DNA from: a virus
Direction: 5' to 3' (one strand)
Length of the DNA: 31,346 bases
Virus record (IMG/VR): IMGVR_UViG_3300041964_000206
Location: 1 to 31,346 of that record
The translations under genes were made by a program, and so were the position numbers. Each line of letters begins with the position of its first letter. Within the stretch, counting starts at the first letter, position 1. Below the pieces are notes generated by a model. The model did no database searches. It had not been told where the DNA came from and saw only the letters and a program-made list of their open reading frames with translations. This document shows positions 1 through 8,700 of the stretch, in pieces.

Positions 1-261
1 TCAGGCTGACCGCCCAGGGGAAGAGAAGGCGACCTCCAGGTCGAAGATGATGAACAGGATGGAGACCAGGTAGAAGCGCACGTCGAACTTCAGCCGCGCG
101 TCCTCGAACGGGTTGAACCCGCACTCATAGGCGCTGGTCTTTTCCGGGTCCGGATTGGACGGGGCCAGCACCATGGGCGCCAGCATGAAGGCCGCGCCCA
201 GCACGATCGCGATGACCGAGAAGATCACGATCGGCAGGTACTCGAGCAGGAAGGCGTTCAT
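1..261 (-). CDS. nuoA: NADH-quinone oxidoreductase subunit A (apparent C-terminal frameshift)
   Basis: NuoA is a small membrane subunit of respiratory complex I, which passes electrons from NADH to quinone and pumps protons. Seen: an N-terminal hydrophobic helix (about residues 5-30), the family signature [10 protein letters not shown], then [22 protein letters not shown]. The usual continuation is LFPWAV; here the frame slips after LEVAF to SSPGRSA and a stop. Adding one G beside position 25 on the plus strand restores LFPWAVSL, so a single missing base explains the early end. NuoA is normally about 120-130 residues, so the rest should lie left of the window. ATG at 261 is preferred to GTG at 264. 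This is host, not phage. A sequence error is likelier than a true mutation, because the family motif survives intact in the next frame. Confidence 0.9.
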   Translation of the reverse strand: MNAFLLEYLPIVIFSVIAIVLGAAFMLAPMVLAPSNPDPEKTSAYECGFNPFEDARLKFDVRFYLVSILFIIFDLEVAFSSPGRSA

Positions 262-401
262 CACACTCTAAGGAGGTCGGCGGAAAGGGGTTCCCCGCCG
301 GAGTCGCGCGTATCTAGCCCCTGCCCTCCCCCGTCGCAAACGCTTTGCCGACAGAGGCGCGAAGGGCCGCAGCCGAGGGCGAGAAGACGCCAGGGCCGCC
401 C

Positions 402-430
402 TTGACAGCTTCTCGGGCGCCGCCCTATTG
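402..430 (+). promoter_or_regulatory. Probable sigma-70 promoter of tRNA-Asp
   Basis: TTGACA at 402-407 is a perfect -35 box. CTATTG at 425-430 is a plausible -10 after a 17-base spacer. It would start RNA near 437, about 40 bases before the mature tRNA. The -10 is weak, as is common in G+C-rich alphaproteobacteria, so this rests mainly on the -35 and position. Confidence 0.5.
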
Positions 431-478
431 ACCGGCCTCCCGACGCGGCACGCTTCTAGAGAGGCGGTCCGGGAATAC

Positions 479-555
<77 letters not shown>

Positions 556-590
556 CCTTTTCAATAACTTAGGAGGGGTGGCGCAGGCCG

Positions 591-623
591 TTGCGACTCG
601 TTGCGACTCCGCCATTGCGACTC
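591..623 (+). repeat. Three direct copies of TTGCGACTC beside the tRNA
   Basis: Exact copies lie at 591-599, 601-609 and 615-623, with spacers of 1 and 5 bases, about 36 bases past the tRNA 3' end. Short direct repeats flanking an att core are typical arm-type sites for tyrosine integrases, so these may be integrase arm sites. That function is inferred; the repeats are seen. Confidence 0.6.
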
Positions 624-757
624 CACCGCTCCGGACGTTCCCTTTCCCGACCTAAACCAGCCGCCCGACGCCACCTGCGGTCGCACCCGAGCACGGACCT
701 GTGGACGAGGGGGGTTCCCGTCTTGTTCTCCGGCCGAGGGAGGCGCAAAGCGCGCCT

Positions 758-1114
758 ATGGGATCCAGAGGTCGCGAGCGGGTCCGGGTCATCCCGGCGT
801 GGACGGAGACGATCGGCAGCCTCATCGAGGAGGGCGCGATCGTCCGGGCCCACTGCTCGGAATGCGGCAAGGAGCGCCTGGTCGACCTGCAGCGGATCCA
901 GCGTGCGAAAGGGCCGCTTTACAGCCTCTGGCTGCGCACCGCGCCCTGCCGGACGAACCCCTGCCGCGGCCGGGTGTGGTTCAGCGCCATGCGGCCCGAC
1001 GCCGGCGTCTGGCCCACGAACATGCGAAATGTGATGCGCCACCAGGTGGAGCCGTTTCATGAGCGATGGCGGGCGTCGCTGACGGGACTGCCGGTTGCAG
1101 CGCCAACGCCCTAG
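758..1114 (+). CDS. Small four-cysteine (zinc-ribbon-like) protein
   Basis: A 118-residue protein of unknown function. The core reads SLIEEGAIVRAHCSEC, then a linker, then LWLRTAPCRTNPCRGRVWF. Cys33, Cys36, Cys64 and Cys69 form a CxxC...CxxxxC pattern suited to zinc binding. I recall similar small cysteine proteins as conserved hypotheticals in alphaproteobacteria and their phages. ATG at 758 is chosen over one at 701 because GGGAGG lies about 15 bases upstream and residues before it look non-coding. It faces the phage lysis genes (convergent, 13-base gap), so it is either the last host gene before the prophage or an accessory phage gene. Its last 20 residues are low in information. Confidence 0.7.
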   Translation: MGSRGRERVRVIPAWTETIGSLIEEGAIVRAHCSECGKERLVDLQRIQRAKGPLYSLWLRTAPCRTNPCRGRVWFSAMRPDAGVWPTNMRNVMRHQVEPFHERWRASLTGLPVAAPTP

Positions 1115-1127
1115 CCCCTCCCCTGGC

Positions 1128-1811
1128 TCAGCCAGGCCAGACGACGCAGGTCCGCGTCAGCCAGGCTTTCGTGTCCTCAAGACCGTTGGTCCCGCCATTG
1201 ATGCGGCGGCGGATCTGAAGCACGTCGTCGATCTCGTTTCGGAGCGCGCTTTCCCGGGCCGTCGAGTAGACCCGCTCGCCGGCGTCCGCATCGGCTAGGG
1301 CGTTCAGGCCGTGCACGCGCCACCAGTCGCACGCGAGCTGCGCGCCGATGGCCGGCTCGGCCGCCAGGTCCGGCTGCTCAAGCAGCGGCAGTCCGGTCCA
1401 GTCCTGGGCCTTGCTGTAGAAGTCCCGGCCGGTGCCCATGATCGGCGAGCGACCCCGGTGCTTCCACCCGTCGTCCGGCCCCACGTTCCCCATCCGGCCG
1501 CCGTAGACCTTATTCGCCAGCGGCCGCGGGTTGCGCGCGTAGGGCGCCGCGGAGGCGAGGGTCGGGAAGCGGCTCGGCCAAACGATGCACAGCCGCTCGG
1601 CCGAGTAGTTCAGGTTCTCCGTCAGCGCCCGAAACCCAGCGCACTCGTGGGCGAGTTGGGCGATGAAGTGTCGGATGCGGCGCGGGGTCGTGATCCCGCA
1701 CCGGGGCATGTGGGCGGAGAACGCCGCCGCGAGAGCGGCCGCCATCGTCGGGCTGCAGGCGGGCGAAACGGCGCGCAGATGCGCAGCCGTCACCAGAGGT
1801 GCGGTTGTCAT
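1128..1811 (-). CDS. Endolysin, glycoside hydrolase family 19 (chitinase/lysozyme-like)
   Basis: Predicted to cut peptidoglycan glycan chains at the end of infection. The 227-residue protein shows the GH19 landmarks: FIAQLAHECAGFRALTENL near residues 49-67 with candidate catalytic Glu56 and Glu65, KVYGGRMGN at 101-109, HRGRSPIMGTGRDFY at 118-132 (the usual form is RGRGLIQLTGR, so this is a slightly unusual variant), and RRINGGTNG at 202-210. Start ATG 1811 is chosen because residues before it are arginine- and proline-rich and unlike the family. There is no signal peptide, so export depends on a holin. It is the last gene of the minus-strand lysis cassette, 35 bases after the putative holin. 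Confidence 0.9.
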   Translation of the reverse strand: MTTAPLVTAAHLRAVSPACSPTMAAALAAAFSAHMPRCGITTPRRIRHFIAQLAHECAGFRALTENLNYSAERLCIVWPSRFPTLASAAPYARNPRPLANKVYGGRMGNVGPDDGWKHRGRSPIMGTGRDFYSKAQDWTGLPLLEQPDLAAEPAIGAQLACDWWRVHGLNALADADAGERVYSTARESALRNEIDDVLQIRRRINGGTNGLEDTKAWLTRTCVVWPG

Positions 1812-1846
1812 GGGTCGGTCTTTCGAGGGCTGGGGTGGGTGCGGGC

Positions 1847-2245
1847 TCAGAGCCCGAGGCGGTCCGCGGGAGACGGCATGGGAGCGTCGTTCGGGTACCC
1901 GGCCGGCCACGTCGGCTCGGTCGTCGCTCGCCCGGCCGGCAGTCCGGCCGCACCTTGGCGCAGGAGGTCCGCCGGCAGGGGCTCAGTGCCGTTGGTCAAA
2001 CGAACCAGGGTGGTGACGCCGGCGGCGGTCGCGATCAGGGTGCCGCTCACCGTCCCGACGAAGGCGGCCCATTCCCCGAGGCTAGCTTCGGGCCCGTCGA
2101 CCAGGAGCCAGAGCCCCAGGACCGTCTTGGCCAGCAGGTCCGACCCGAACGCCAGGGCGCCGAGCACGCGGCCGAATGCATAGGTGCGCCCGTCCGGGCC
2201 CGTCAGGCAGTCCCGTGCGACGCGGCCGAGCGGGATCCCGGTCAC
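1847..2245 (-). CDS. Putative holin (two-helix membrane protein)
   Basis: A 132-residue protein with two predicted membrane helices, about residues 29-50 (LAFGSDLLAKTVLGLWLLV) and 59-81 (AAFVGTVSGTLIATAAGV), joined by a short acidic turn, and a polar proline-rich tail. Size, two helices and position next to the endolysin fit a holin that permeabilises the inner membrane to release the GH19 enzyme. It starts with GTG overlapping the previous stop by 4 bases (GTGA), so its translation is probably coupled to that gene. I recognise no named holin family; the call rests on topology and context. Confidence 0.65.
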   Translation of the reverse strand: MTGIPLGRVARDCLTGPDGRTYAFGRVLGALAFGSDLLAKTVLGLWLLVDGPEASLGEWAAFVGTVSGTLIATAAGVTTLVRLTNGTEPLPADLLRQGAAGLPAGRATTEPTWPAGYPNDAPMPSPADRLGL

Positions 2246-2655
2246 GGGGCTTCGGCGCCGTCGCGGGGGTTAGGCGCCCGGCGGATTGCCTTCATGCTCG
2301 CCTGGAGGGTCTTCTGCGCGTGCCGGAGCTCGCCGAGCTGGCCGGCGATCGCGTCCTTGAAGTCGCCGAAGCGGTCCGTCAGGTGGGAGAGTCCCCGACC
2401 GACCGACTCGCCCATGTGCTCCATGCTACGGGCCATAGCGGCGACGGTGGTGGCCAGCTGGGCGAGTTCACGGACGTCTCGCTCGAGATCGTCCACGTCT
2501 TTTCGATCGGCCTTGTCGGCCTGGAGCACGCGGATGTCCTCGCAAGCGCGACGGAGCTCGGCCCGCGCCATGCCGTAGGCCAGGGCGGCGACGGAGAGCG
2601 AGATCGTGAGAGACGCGGCCAGGGTCGCCAGCGCGATCCAGCTTTCGTGGTCCAT
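2242..2655 (-). CDS. Membrane-anchored coiled-coil protein of the lysis cassette
   Basis: A 137-residue protein with one N-terminal membrane helix (residues about 7-29, ALATLAASLTISLSVAALAY), then a long charged alpha-helical region with heptad-like pattern (ADKADRKDVDDLERDVREL and LGELRHAQKTLQASMKAI). This N-in anchor plus coiled coil resembles an inner-membrane spanin or a holin accessory factor, but I see no lipoprotein partner. ATG 2655 is chosen because GGAG lies 8 bases upstream; a TTG 18 bases earlier is less likely. The Shine-Dalgarno lies just past the T-tract of the terminator at 2671-2695. Confidence 0.7.
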   Translation of the reverse strand: MDHESWIALATLAASLTISLSVAALAYGMARAELRRACEDIRVLQADKADRKDVDDLERDVRELAQLATTVAAMARSMEHMGESVGRGLSHLTDRFGDFKDAIAGQLGELRHAQKTLQASMKAIRRAPNPRDGAEAP

Positions 2656-2670
2656 GAGCGGGGCTCCGGG

Positions 2671-2695
2671 CAAAGAAAAGCCGCCCGGAGGCGGC
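2671..2695 (-). terminator. Intrinsic terminator before the lysis cassette
   Basis: On the minus strand GCCGCC, loop TCCG, GGCGGC, then TTTTCTTTG. The 6-bp stem is perfect. It begins 8 bases after the DUF1353 stop and ends 16 bases before the start of the next gene, leaving no room for a separate promoter, so lysis genes must be read through it or use a promoter inside the upstream gene. Confidence 0.8.
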
Positions 2696-2703
2696 GATGT
2701 GTT

Positions 2704-3036
2704 TCAGCGATGGGGGTGGGCTAGCGTCACCCCGGCCCAGACGGCGGCGCAGCGCCATAGCGCGACACCCTCCGCCCGCATGGCTCGATAGAGCTCGGCA
2801 TGACAGACGGCGTAAGGCAGCGCCGTCTGGCTCATATTCCAGTCGTGGCGGATCGCCGGCCGGACCATGTAGCCGGCCACAGGCACCACCCAGACCGCCC
2901 AGCTCGGAACGCTGCAGAGGTCGGTGACGAAACCGGCCTCGATCGTGGTCCCGCGATAGCTGAACGCCTCGAGGACTTCGAACTGCCCGCGCCCGTTCTC
3001 AAGGGTGCGGAGCGGGCGGAGCGCTAGGCCGGCCAT
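2704..3036 (-). CDS. DUF1353 family phage protein
   Basis: A 110-residue protein matching the DUF1353 pattern: EAGFVTDLCSVPSWA (about 33-47), RPAIRHDWNM (59-68), then a helix ELYRAMRAEGVALWRCAAVWAGV. The family is frequent in tailed phages near tail fibre or lysis genes and has no firmly established function; a peptidase-like role has been suggested from its conserved His/Asp. The start ATG overlaps the end of the upstream gene by 13 bases. It ends just before the terminator at 2671-2695 and so is probably the last gene of the tail unit. Confidence 0.85.
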   Translation of the reverse strand: MAGLALRPLRTLENGRGQFEVLEAFSYRGTTIEAGFVTDLCSVPSWAVWVVPVAGYMVRPAIRHDWNMSQTALPYAVCHAELYRAMRAEGVALWRCAAVWAGVTLAHPHR

Positions 3037-3821
3037 CCGCTTTCCGGATCGAACGCCTGCAGCGCATCCAGGCCTGCGGCGGCGGCGGCCGCCAGCTGGG
3101 CCTTCTTCGTCCAGAGCGCGCCCATCATCAAAGCTCCGAAGCTACGGATCGACGTGTTGACCACAGCCCTGCCCTCCGCCCAGGTCATCGGGTGGTTGAT
3201 GTTCTCGGTCGTTCGGATCGGCAGCATCATCGGCTGGTCCTGAAGGCCCTCCTCGAATGCATCGCGGATGGCGTCCTTCAGCGTCAGCCAGTTCGTCTTG
3301 TCGACCTCCCGAGAGACCTGAAGGTGCTCGATGCAGGGCTCGGCCGTGGTCCCGAAATTGTGTGGGGCGCCACGATCAAAGCGCCGGGAATAGGCAGCTT
3401 CCACAGCGGCGAGCTTGCATCCAACCAGCGCGCTCATGGCGGCCACCAGATCCTCGCCGTCGAGCTTCTCGGTCAACCAAGTCTGCTTACCGGCCACGAT
3501 AGGGCCCTCGACGGCCCTCTCATCAGCCGGGACGTGAGGCTGCGGAACCTGGGTGTAGCGGATGAAGTCCGCGTCTCCCGGCCAGTCGGGCCCGACCGGT
3601 CGGGACAGCCGCTCCGCCTGCACCCACTCCGGGGTGGGCGTTGCGGCCGCCACGCCGGCGGCGTGCGCGGCGCGCTCCTCTGGGGTCGCGTCCTCGGCCA
3701 GATCGTCGGGCATAGACGGGAGCCTGGGCGGTGCTGGGTAGAGGGCTGCCCGCTCCTCGTTGACCTCCAGAGTCCCGAGGCTGCGACGGCCGGACACGCG
3801 GGAAAAGAAGTGGTCCATCAT
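3024..3821 (-). CDS. DUF4376-like tail-fibre-associated protein
   Basis: A 265-residue protein. The N-terminal half is proline- and acid-rich (PPRLPSMPDDLAEDATPEER). The C-terminal third (about residues 130-250) resembles DUF4376: CKLAAVEAAYSRRFDRG, then a long helical segment with TNWLTLKDAI and a WAEGRAVV stretch. Such domains occur in proteins encoded directly downstream of phage tail fibres and are thought to act in fibre assembly or as fibre caps. ATG 3821 is chosen because it forms an ATGA overlap with the tail fibre stop, although an in-frame ATG exists at 3836. The family match is by memory of the pattern. Confidence 0.65.
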   Translation of the reverse strand: MMDHFFSRVSGRRSLGTLEVNEERAALYPAPPRLPSMPDDLAEDATPEERAAHAAGVAAATPTPEWVQAERLSRPVGPDWPGDADFIRYTQVPQPHVPADERAVEGPIVAGKQTWLTEKLDGEDLVAAMSALVGCKLAAVEAAYSRRFDRGAPHNFGTTAEPCIEHLQVSREVDKTNWLTLKDAIRDAFEEGLQDQPMMLPIRTTENINHPMTWAEGRAVVNTSIRSFGALMMGALWTKKAQLAAAAAAGLDALQAFDPESGWPA

Positions 3822-5272
3822 TGGAGATCCAGCCATCCGTTAAGAACGATCACGAGGCCGTCAGCGATCGGGCCGCCGCTGTTCTGGTTGCGCACGTCGA
3901 TGACCGGGCCGTTGAAGGCGAAAGCCACCATCGGGAGGGCCTGCGACTCGCTTGCGACGGTGAGCGTCTGGTTTCGTTTCAGCACCCAGGCGCCCGGGAG
4001 CCCTATTCGGAGCACCTGCCCCGCCGCGGCCCCAGCCGTGGTGACCTGATAACGAATGGACACCCAGACCCGCTTGCCGAGCAGGACGAAGTCGGCGTGA
4101 AGAAACTGGCCGGCTGAGATGGGGTTCGAAACGCCGGTAGCGGTCGGGGAGAAGGTCCCCGACTGCCCGCTGACGTTCTGGTTGCCGTTGATGATCAGAT
4201 CGCCTGACAGCGTTGTGACCCCGGCGGGGGAGATGTTCAGGGCGTTGCGCTTGAACGACCCGTCGTCGTTCTGCTGCTGAACGTTGAGCCCTCCCTGGAA
4301 GACCTGAAGGACCGTTCGCGTGGAACCCGATGGGGCTCCGCTATCCTGAAAGAGCAGGAAGGGAGACAGGTAGGACGACACGAGCGGACCGGTCAGCGTC
4401 CCGCCTGCCTTGTCGAACTTGGCGTTGAGCGCCGTCTGCTGAGCGGTGCTGACGGGCTTCTGGGCGTCGGCGGTGTTGTCCACACTCCCGAGGCCCACAT
4501 CGGCCTTGGTCAGAGCCAGCCACGTCCTCGCGGCCGCCTTCGTGATGGCGCGGACGATCTTCCCAGTAGGTCCGCCGAAGGCGACCAAATCGCCGTCAGC
4601 CACGCCGCCAGCAGGCCCCACCACGTCACCGGAGCCGGACCCCGAAGCGCCGGTTGCGCCTTGCGGGCCCCGGATATCGGTAGCCGCGGCAGCCGTGCCG
4701 ACGAACCCTGCGGCGCCAACGAACAGGCTAGCCGCGGCTGGCTTCGCACCAGTGCCGCCGACCCAGTCGACGACCTGGTGAACCCGCCGCTCGCCGTCTA
4801 CCACCGAGGCGAGAACGGAGGTCCAGCCGCGCTCACCAATTGGGCCCGGGATGCCTTGGAGCCCCTGGAGGCCCTGTATCCCTTGCTGGCCTTGACCTCC
4901 CGTGTCGCCCTTCGGCCCACGGAGCGGCCCCGCGTTCAGCCAGGAGCTGCCTGTCCAGACATGGTATTCCAGCGTGGCCTGGGCGTTCGGGACGAGGTAG
5001 CCGTCGCCGAAAAGCTGCCCGTTGATTGCGTCCAGCGCCGCACGGTTCGCCAGCGGGTCGCCCGAGATGCGGAGCAGCCCCGAGGTGACGGCCCGGTCTA
5101 CCGCGGTCTGAAGGCTGGCGATGGCTTCCAGCGACTTGTCGGCCGCTTGAGCGACGGGCGTCTCGCCGCCCAGGTATTGCTCGTAGAAGGGCTCCACGAC
5201 CGTGCGTTGCGACGGCGTGAGGACGCCGGCCGCTTCCAGGCCGTCGAGGAAGTCGTAGGTGTTAAGCGTCAC
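3818..5272 (-). CDS. Tail fibre protein with collagen-like segment
   Basis: A 484-residue receptor-binding fibre candidate. The N-terminal 110 residues probably attach to the tail. Residues about 117-149 are Gly-X-Y collagen-like triplets (GPKGDTGGQGQQGIQGLQG and onward), a trimerising rod common in phage fibres; a second short GPQGATGASGSGSG stretch follows near 200. Next comes the fibre repeat LTKADVGLGSVDNTADAQKP and KFDKAGGTLTGPL, typical of trimeric phage fibres. The C-terminal 150 residues are beta-rich and likely form the receptor-binding tip. It starts with GTG overlapping the upstream stop by 11 bases, with GGAGGAGG as a strong Shine-Dalgarno. Confidence 0.9.
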   Translation of the reverse strand: MTLNTYDFLDGLEAAGVLTPSQRTVVEPFYEQYLGGETPVAQAADKSLEAIASLQTAVDRAVTSGLLRISGDPLANRAALDAINGQLFGDGYLVPNAQATLEYHVWTGSSWLNAGPLRGPKGDTGGQGQQGIQGLQGLQGIPGPIGERGWTSVLASVVDGERRVHQVVDWVGGTGAKPAAASLFVGAAGFVGTAAAATDIRGPQGATGASGSGSGDVVGPAGGVADGDLVAFGGPTGKIVRAITKAAARTWLALTKADVGLGSVDNTADAQKPVSTAQQTALNAKFDKAGGTLTGPLVSSYLSPFLLFQDSGAPSGSTRTVLQVFQGGLNVQQQNDDGSFKRNALNISPAGVTTLSGDLIINGNQNVSGQSGTFSPTATGVSNPISAGQFLHADFVLLGKRVWVSIRYQVTTAGAAAGQVLRIGLPGAWVLKRNQTLTVASESQALPMVAFAFNGPVIDVRNQNSGGPIADGLVIVLNGWLDLQ

Positions 5273-5489
5273 CGGCGAGATCCTCCTCTCCGCCTTCGCC
5301 TGCCGCGGGCTTGGCGGAAGCGCGCTGCAATTCGAGGATCCGGGTCGCGGTGTTGATCTGGCCCGTCACCTTGAGGATCCCGGCCTGGTGCTCGGCCAGC
5401 TCACGGCGGGCCTGAGCGGCGCCCTCGTAGTGACCCAGCAGCTCGTCGCGCCAGACCGCGATGGCCACCTCCGGGGTGAGGTCTTCCAT
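5262..5489 (-). CDS. Small helical phage protein, unknown function
   Basis: A 75-residue protein, largely alpha-helical and charged (RRELAEHQAGILKVTGQINTA), ending in a Gly/Glu/Asp-rich tail. No family recognised. Its ATG shares a base with the preceding stop (TGATG) and its own end overlaps the tail fibre start, so it is translationally coupled on both sides. Position between tail tip and fibre suggests a small tail attachment or assembly factor, which is inference only. Confidence 0.75.
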   Translation of the reverse strand: MEDLTPEVAIAVWRDELLGHYEGAAQARRELAEHQAGILKVTGQINTATRILELQRASAKPAAGEGGEEDLAGDA

Positions 5490-5764
5490 CAGTCGACCAC
5501 GGTGTCTTCGGCCGCGCCGAGGTGGTGACGGACGATCCTGCGGGTGGTGATCAGCATCTGAATGAGCTGGTCGACCGCGGTCCGCGCAGGGTCGTCGCCT
5601 TCCAAGGCGTCCCGAGCCTCCGTCAGCTCGGCGCGGAAGGCGGCGGCGCCCTTGCTGTCCAGGGCGCCCACTGCGGCCTTCAGCTTCGGGATGCGGCGTT
5701 CGGTGAGCACGCGCTGGCGCTCACGCAGCTCCGTTTGGAGCTGGGCGTCGGTCTTCTCGGTCAT
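5489..5764 (-). CDS. Small coiled-coil phage protein, unknown function
   Basis: A 91-residue protein predicted as helical throughout: LQTELRERQRVLTERRIPKLKAAVGAL, then AELTEARDALEGDDPARTAVDQLIQMLITTRRIV. No family recognised. It starts 10 bases after the tail tip gene and ends by sharing a base with the next start. With the following 75-residue gene it forms a pair of small helical proteins between tail tip and fibre. Confidence 0.75.
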   Translation of the reverse strand: MTEKTDAQLQTELRERQRVLTERRIPKLKAAVGALDSKGAAAFRAELTEARDALEGDDPARTAVDQLIQMLITTRRIVRHHLGAAEDTVVD

Positions 5765-5774
5765 GTCCGGGTCC

Positions 5775-8700
5775 TCAGTTGAAGTAGTGCAGGTCCACGA
5801 AGCTGCCGCCGCTTAGGCTGGCGGTGCCGAGGCCGCGGGCGAACTGGAGCTTGATCAGGCGTTCGCCGCTGCGGGGGTGGGCGAGGTGCGCGCGGCGGTA
5901 GACCTCTGCCTCGGCGCTCGTGTTGGTCTGACCCGCCCCGTAGAAGTGGGTGAAATCCTGGGGCGCGTGCAGCTCGACGAGGTCGCCGCCGCCGAGGTTC
6001 GTCGAGACGATCCGATACCGGAGCACCCACTGCAGCGTCGTGGTGTTCGTCTCGGGATCGAAGGCCACTGGTGTGCCCTGACCGTTGCCGGTGAAACGAC
6101 CGTAGACGCTGAAGAAGCCCTGGGTCGTGTAGCGCTGGGTCACGGCCACGTCGTGCCAGTTCTGGTCGGGCGCCCCTGCCCCGTTGGGCAGGTCCCAGTT
6201 AAAATTTCCGGCTAGCGTCTGGCCGGAGAACCGGCCTCCTCCAGGCGCGCCCGCGCCTATGGCGATCACGCCGTTCTCGTAGCTCTCTCCGCCGTCAGGC
6301 ACGCTGGTGGAGCCCGCCCAGAGGGTAAGCGAACCGCCTGCGCCGAGGACGGTCTTCTGCCCGTCCCGCGTGATCTTCAGGCGGCCGGTCAAGGGCTCAT
6401 AGGAAAGGCCGTTGCCCTTGTCCGTGACCCGGAAGCTTGAGCCGGTGAAGTTGATGTCCCGGATAACGCCGTCGATCAGGTAGCCCGTGACCTCGTTGTT
6501 GGTCTGGACAGCCAGGCCGGCGATCGCCTTGATGCGCCCGTCCAGCGCGAGCTCGACACTGTCCACCCGAGTGATCGAGGCGTAGCGCCCGTCGAGGGTG
6601 ACGGACACGTTGTCGATGCGGGTCCCGAGCGCGCTGTCCGCGGCGATGCGGAGGTCTCGCTCCGTGGTGATCCCACCCTCAGCCGTGCCCACCCTCCCGA
6701 GCAGGCCGTTGATCTCGTTGACGCGGAGCTGGTTCGCCTCGACGTCGAGCTGCCGATTGCTGACGATGGCGCCCTCGGCGGTCCCGACGCGGCCTAGCAA
6801 GGCGTTGATCTCGCCGATCCGGGCGGCGTCTGCGCTGATGTCGAGCTGGCGGTTGGTGACGATCGCGCCTTCCGCCGTAGCGACACGCCCGACCAGGGCG
6901 GCGTGCTCGGAGATGCGAACGTTGTTGGCCTCGACGTCGAGCTGACGGTTGGTGATGATGGTGGCTTCAGCCGTGTCCACACGGCCGGCGAGCGCCGTCG
7001 TCTCGCTCGCGCGGGCGCTGTTGGCCGTGGCTGCCACCTGCCGATCGACAACCGCGGTGGCCTCGATCTGGCCGGCTCGCACCGTCAGCGCCGAGGTTTC
7101 CTGGGCCCGCGCGGTGTTCAGGTCCGTGAAGGTGGTCCGGTCGGAAATCTGGACGGCTTCAAGGCCGTTCGTGCGCGACACCAGCACGGTCGTGTCGGCC
7201 GCGAGCGCTGTGGTCTCGGTCTTCAGCTCCGTCGTGACCCGGCGGGCGAAGGCGGACACTGGTTCGCCGTTCGGCATCTGGGACAGGATGACGGCGACGT
7301 GCCGGCGTTGCTGCAGCTCCGCTCCGATGCGGAAGACCGACTCCGCGCGATCCAGCTGAACGTTAGCCAGGGAGCGGCGGAGGTCCCGGACGCTTTGCCC
7401 CCCTGCCGCACCGATGTCGCGGAGCACGTCCGCGATCGGGCGCTCGCCCAGGTGGGTCACATTGGAAGCGACCAGGTCCGGCGTGACGAAGAAGCCGAGC
7501 GAGGTGTAGACCTCGGGATTGTCGACCCCGCGCACCTTGTAGCGGACGGCGACCTCGTACCGGGTCCGCGGCCCCAGGCCCCGCACGTCTATGATGACGT
7601 TCGTGCCCGGGTAGGCCTCCCACTTCCACAGCTCCAGCGGCTCGTTGGCCGGCGCGGGGCCGACTCTCCGGACGCCGACGATCGTCTCCTCCGCCGCGGT
7701 GTTGTCGATGCCGTTCGGGCCGAGCGAGACCCTGACGACGGGCACCTGCGCCCCGCCCGTTCCGGTGACGGCCGCCGCAGCGGCGGCCCAGGTCCCGGCG
7801 GCGGGCGCCGGCACCAGGGACGGATCCACGCCGGTCAGCGCCGGCGTCGGCGGCGCCACGTCCGTCCGCCCGAGCGCGAAGTCGTGCTTGGGATCCGTTT
7901 CGGAGCGGAAGGCGATGGTGACGACGCCAGTCTGCAGATCGAAGTCGCGCTGGGTGACGACGCACTTCTGCCCGTTCAGGCCCCATTCCGGCTCGTCGGC
8001 GGTGAAGCCATGCCCGGCCCGCAATCCGATCATGTGCGGCTTGCACGGCAGGGCGCCCGTGATGCCCTCGCGGGTGTTGACCACGTCGTAGGCCGCGAGC
8101 TGCGCGGCCTGGGCCGCCGCTTCGTCGCCGCCCCCGACGTAGGGGTATTCGATCTCCCGCGGCCGCTCCTCCCCGTCTTCGTCCTGATAGGCCTGAACGG
8201 AGACGGGCTGGCCTGGGAGCGTCTCCCAGCCGCCCTGCTCCTGCCGGAACTTCGGGATAACGATGTTGATGCGGTCGCGACGCGCCGAGGAAGTGTCGAT
8301 GACCGGCTCGCCGGCCAGGTCCTCGCGGGTGATCGTGACGACGGAGGCCTTGGGCGCGTTGACGATGACGCCGATCCGGCCGCCGCGGCTGAGCGACTGC
8401 CCGCCGCCGGCCTGAAGCATCGCCTCCAGGACGTTCTTCGGATCGTCGTCGCTGGTCGGGACGCCGGAGAGGGTCCAGCCGTTCGCGAGGGCGACGTTGG
8501 CCGCCTCGACGAAGGACCCGATGTCGATCTGGTGGTCCGGCGCGCCGATGCCGAGCAGGACCGAGCCCAGCGTACCGTCCGGCCGCTGCGCCCGGTGGCC
8601 GCGCGCCCAGGCCAGGGCGTGCAGGTGCGGGTTGGCGGTGTAGCCCCAGGTGCGCCAGTCGTCGCGGCGTTGCGATCCCTCGCCGCCGGGATAGGTGCTG

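Noticed and set aside
1118-1145. Hairpin CCTGGC-TGA-GCCAGG at the endolysin stop, as a terminator
   Set aside because: No T-tract follows on either strand, so only a possible RNA end structure.
1311-2183. A 290-residue plus-strand frame opposite the lysis genes
   Set aside because: No ribosome site or recognisable family; the minus strand has GH19 and membrane proteins.
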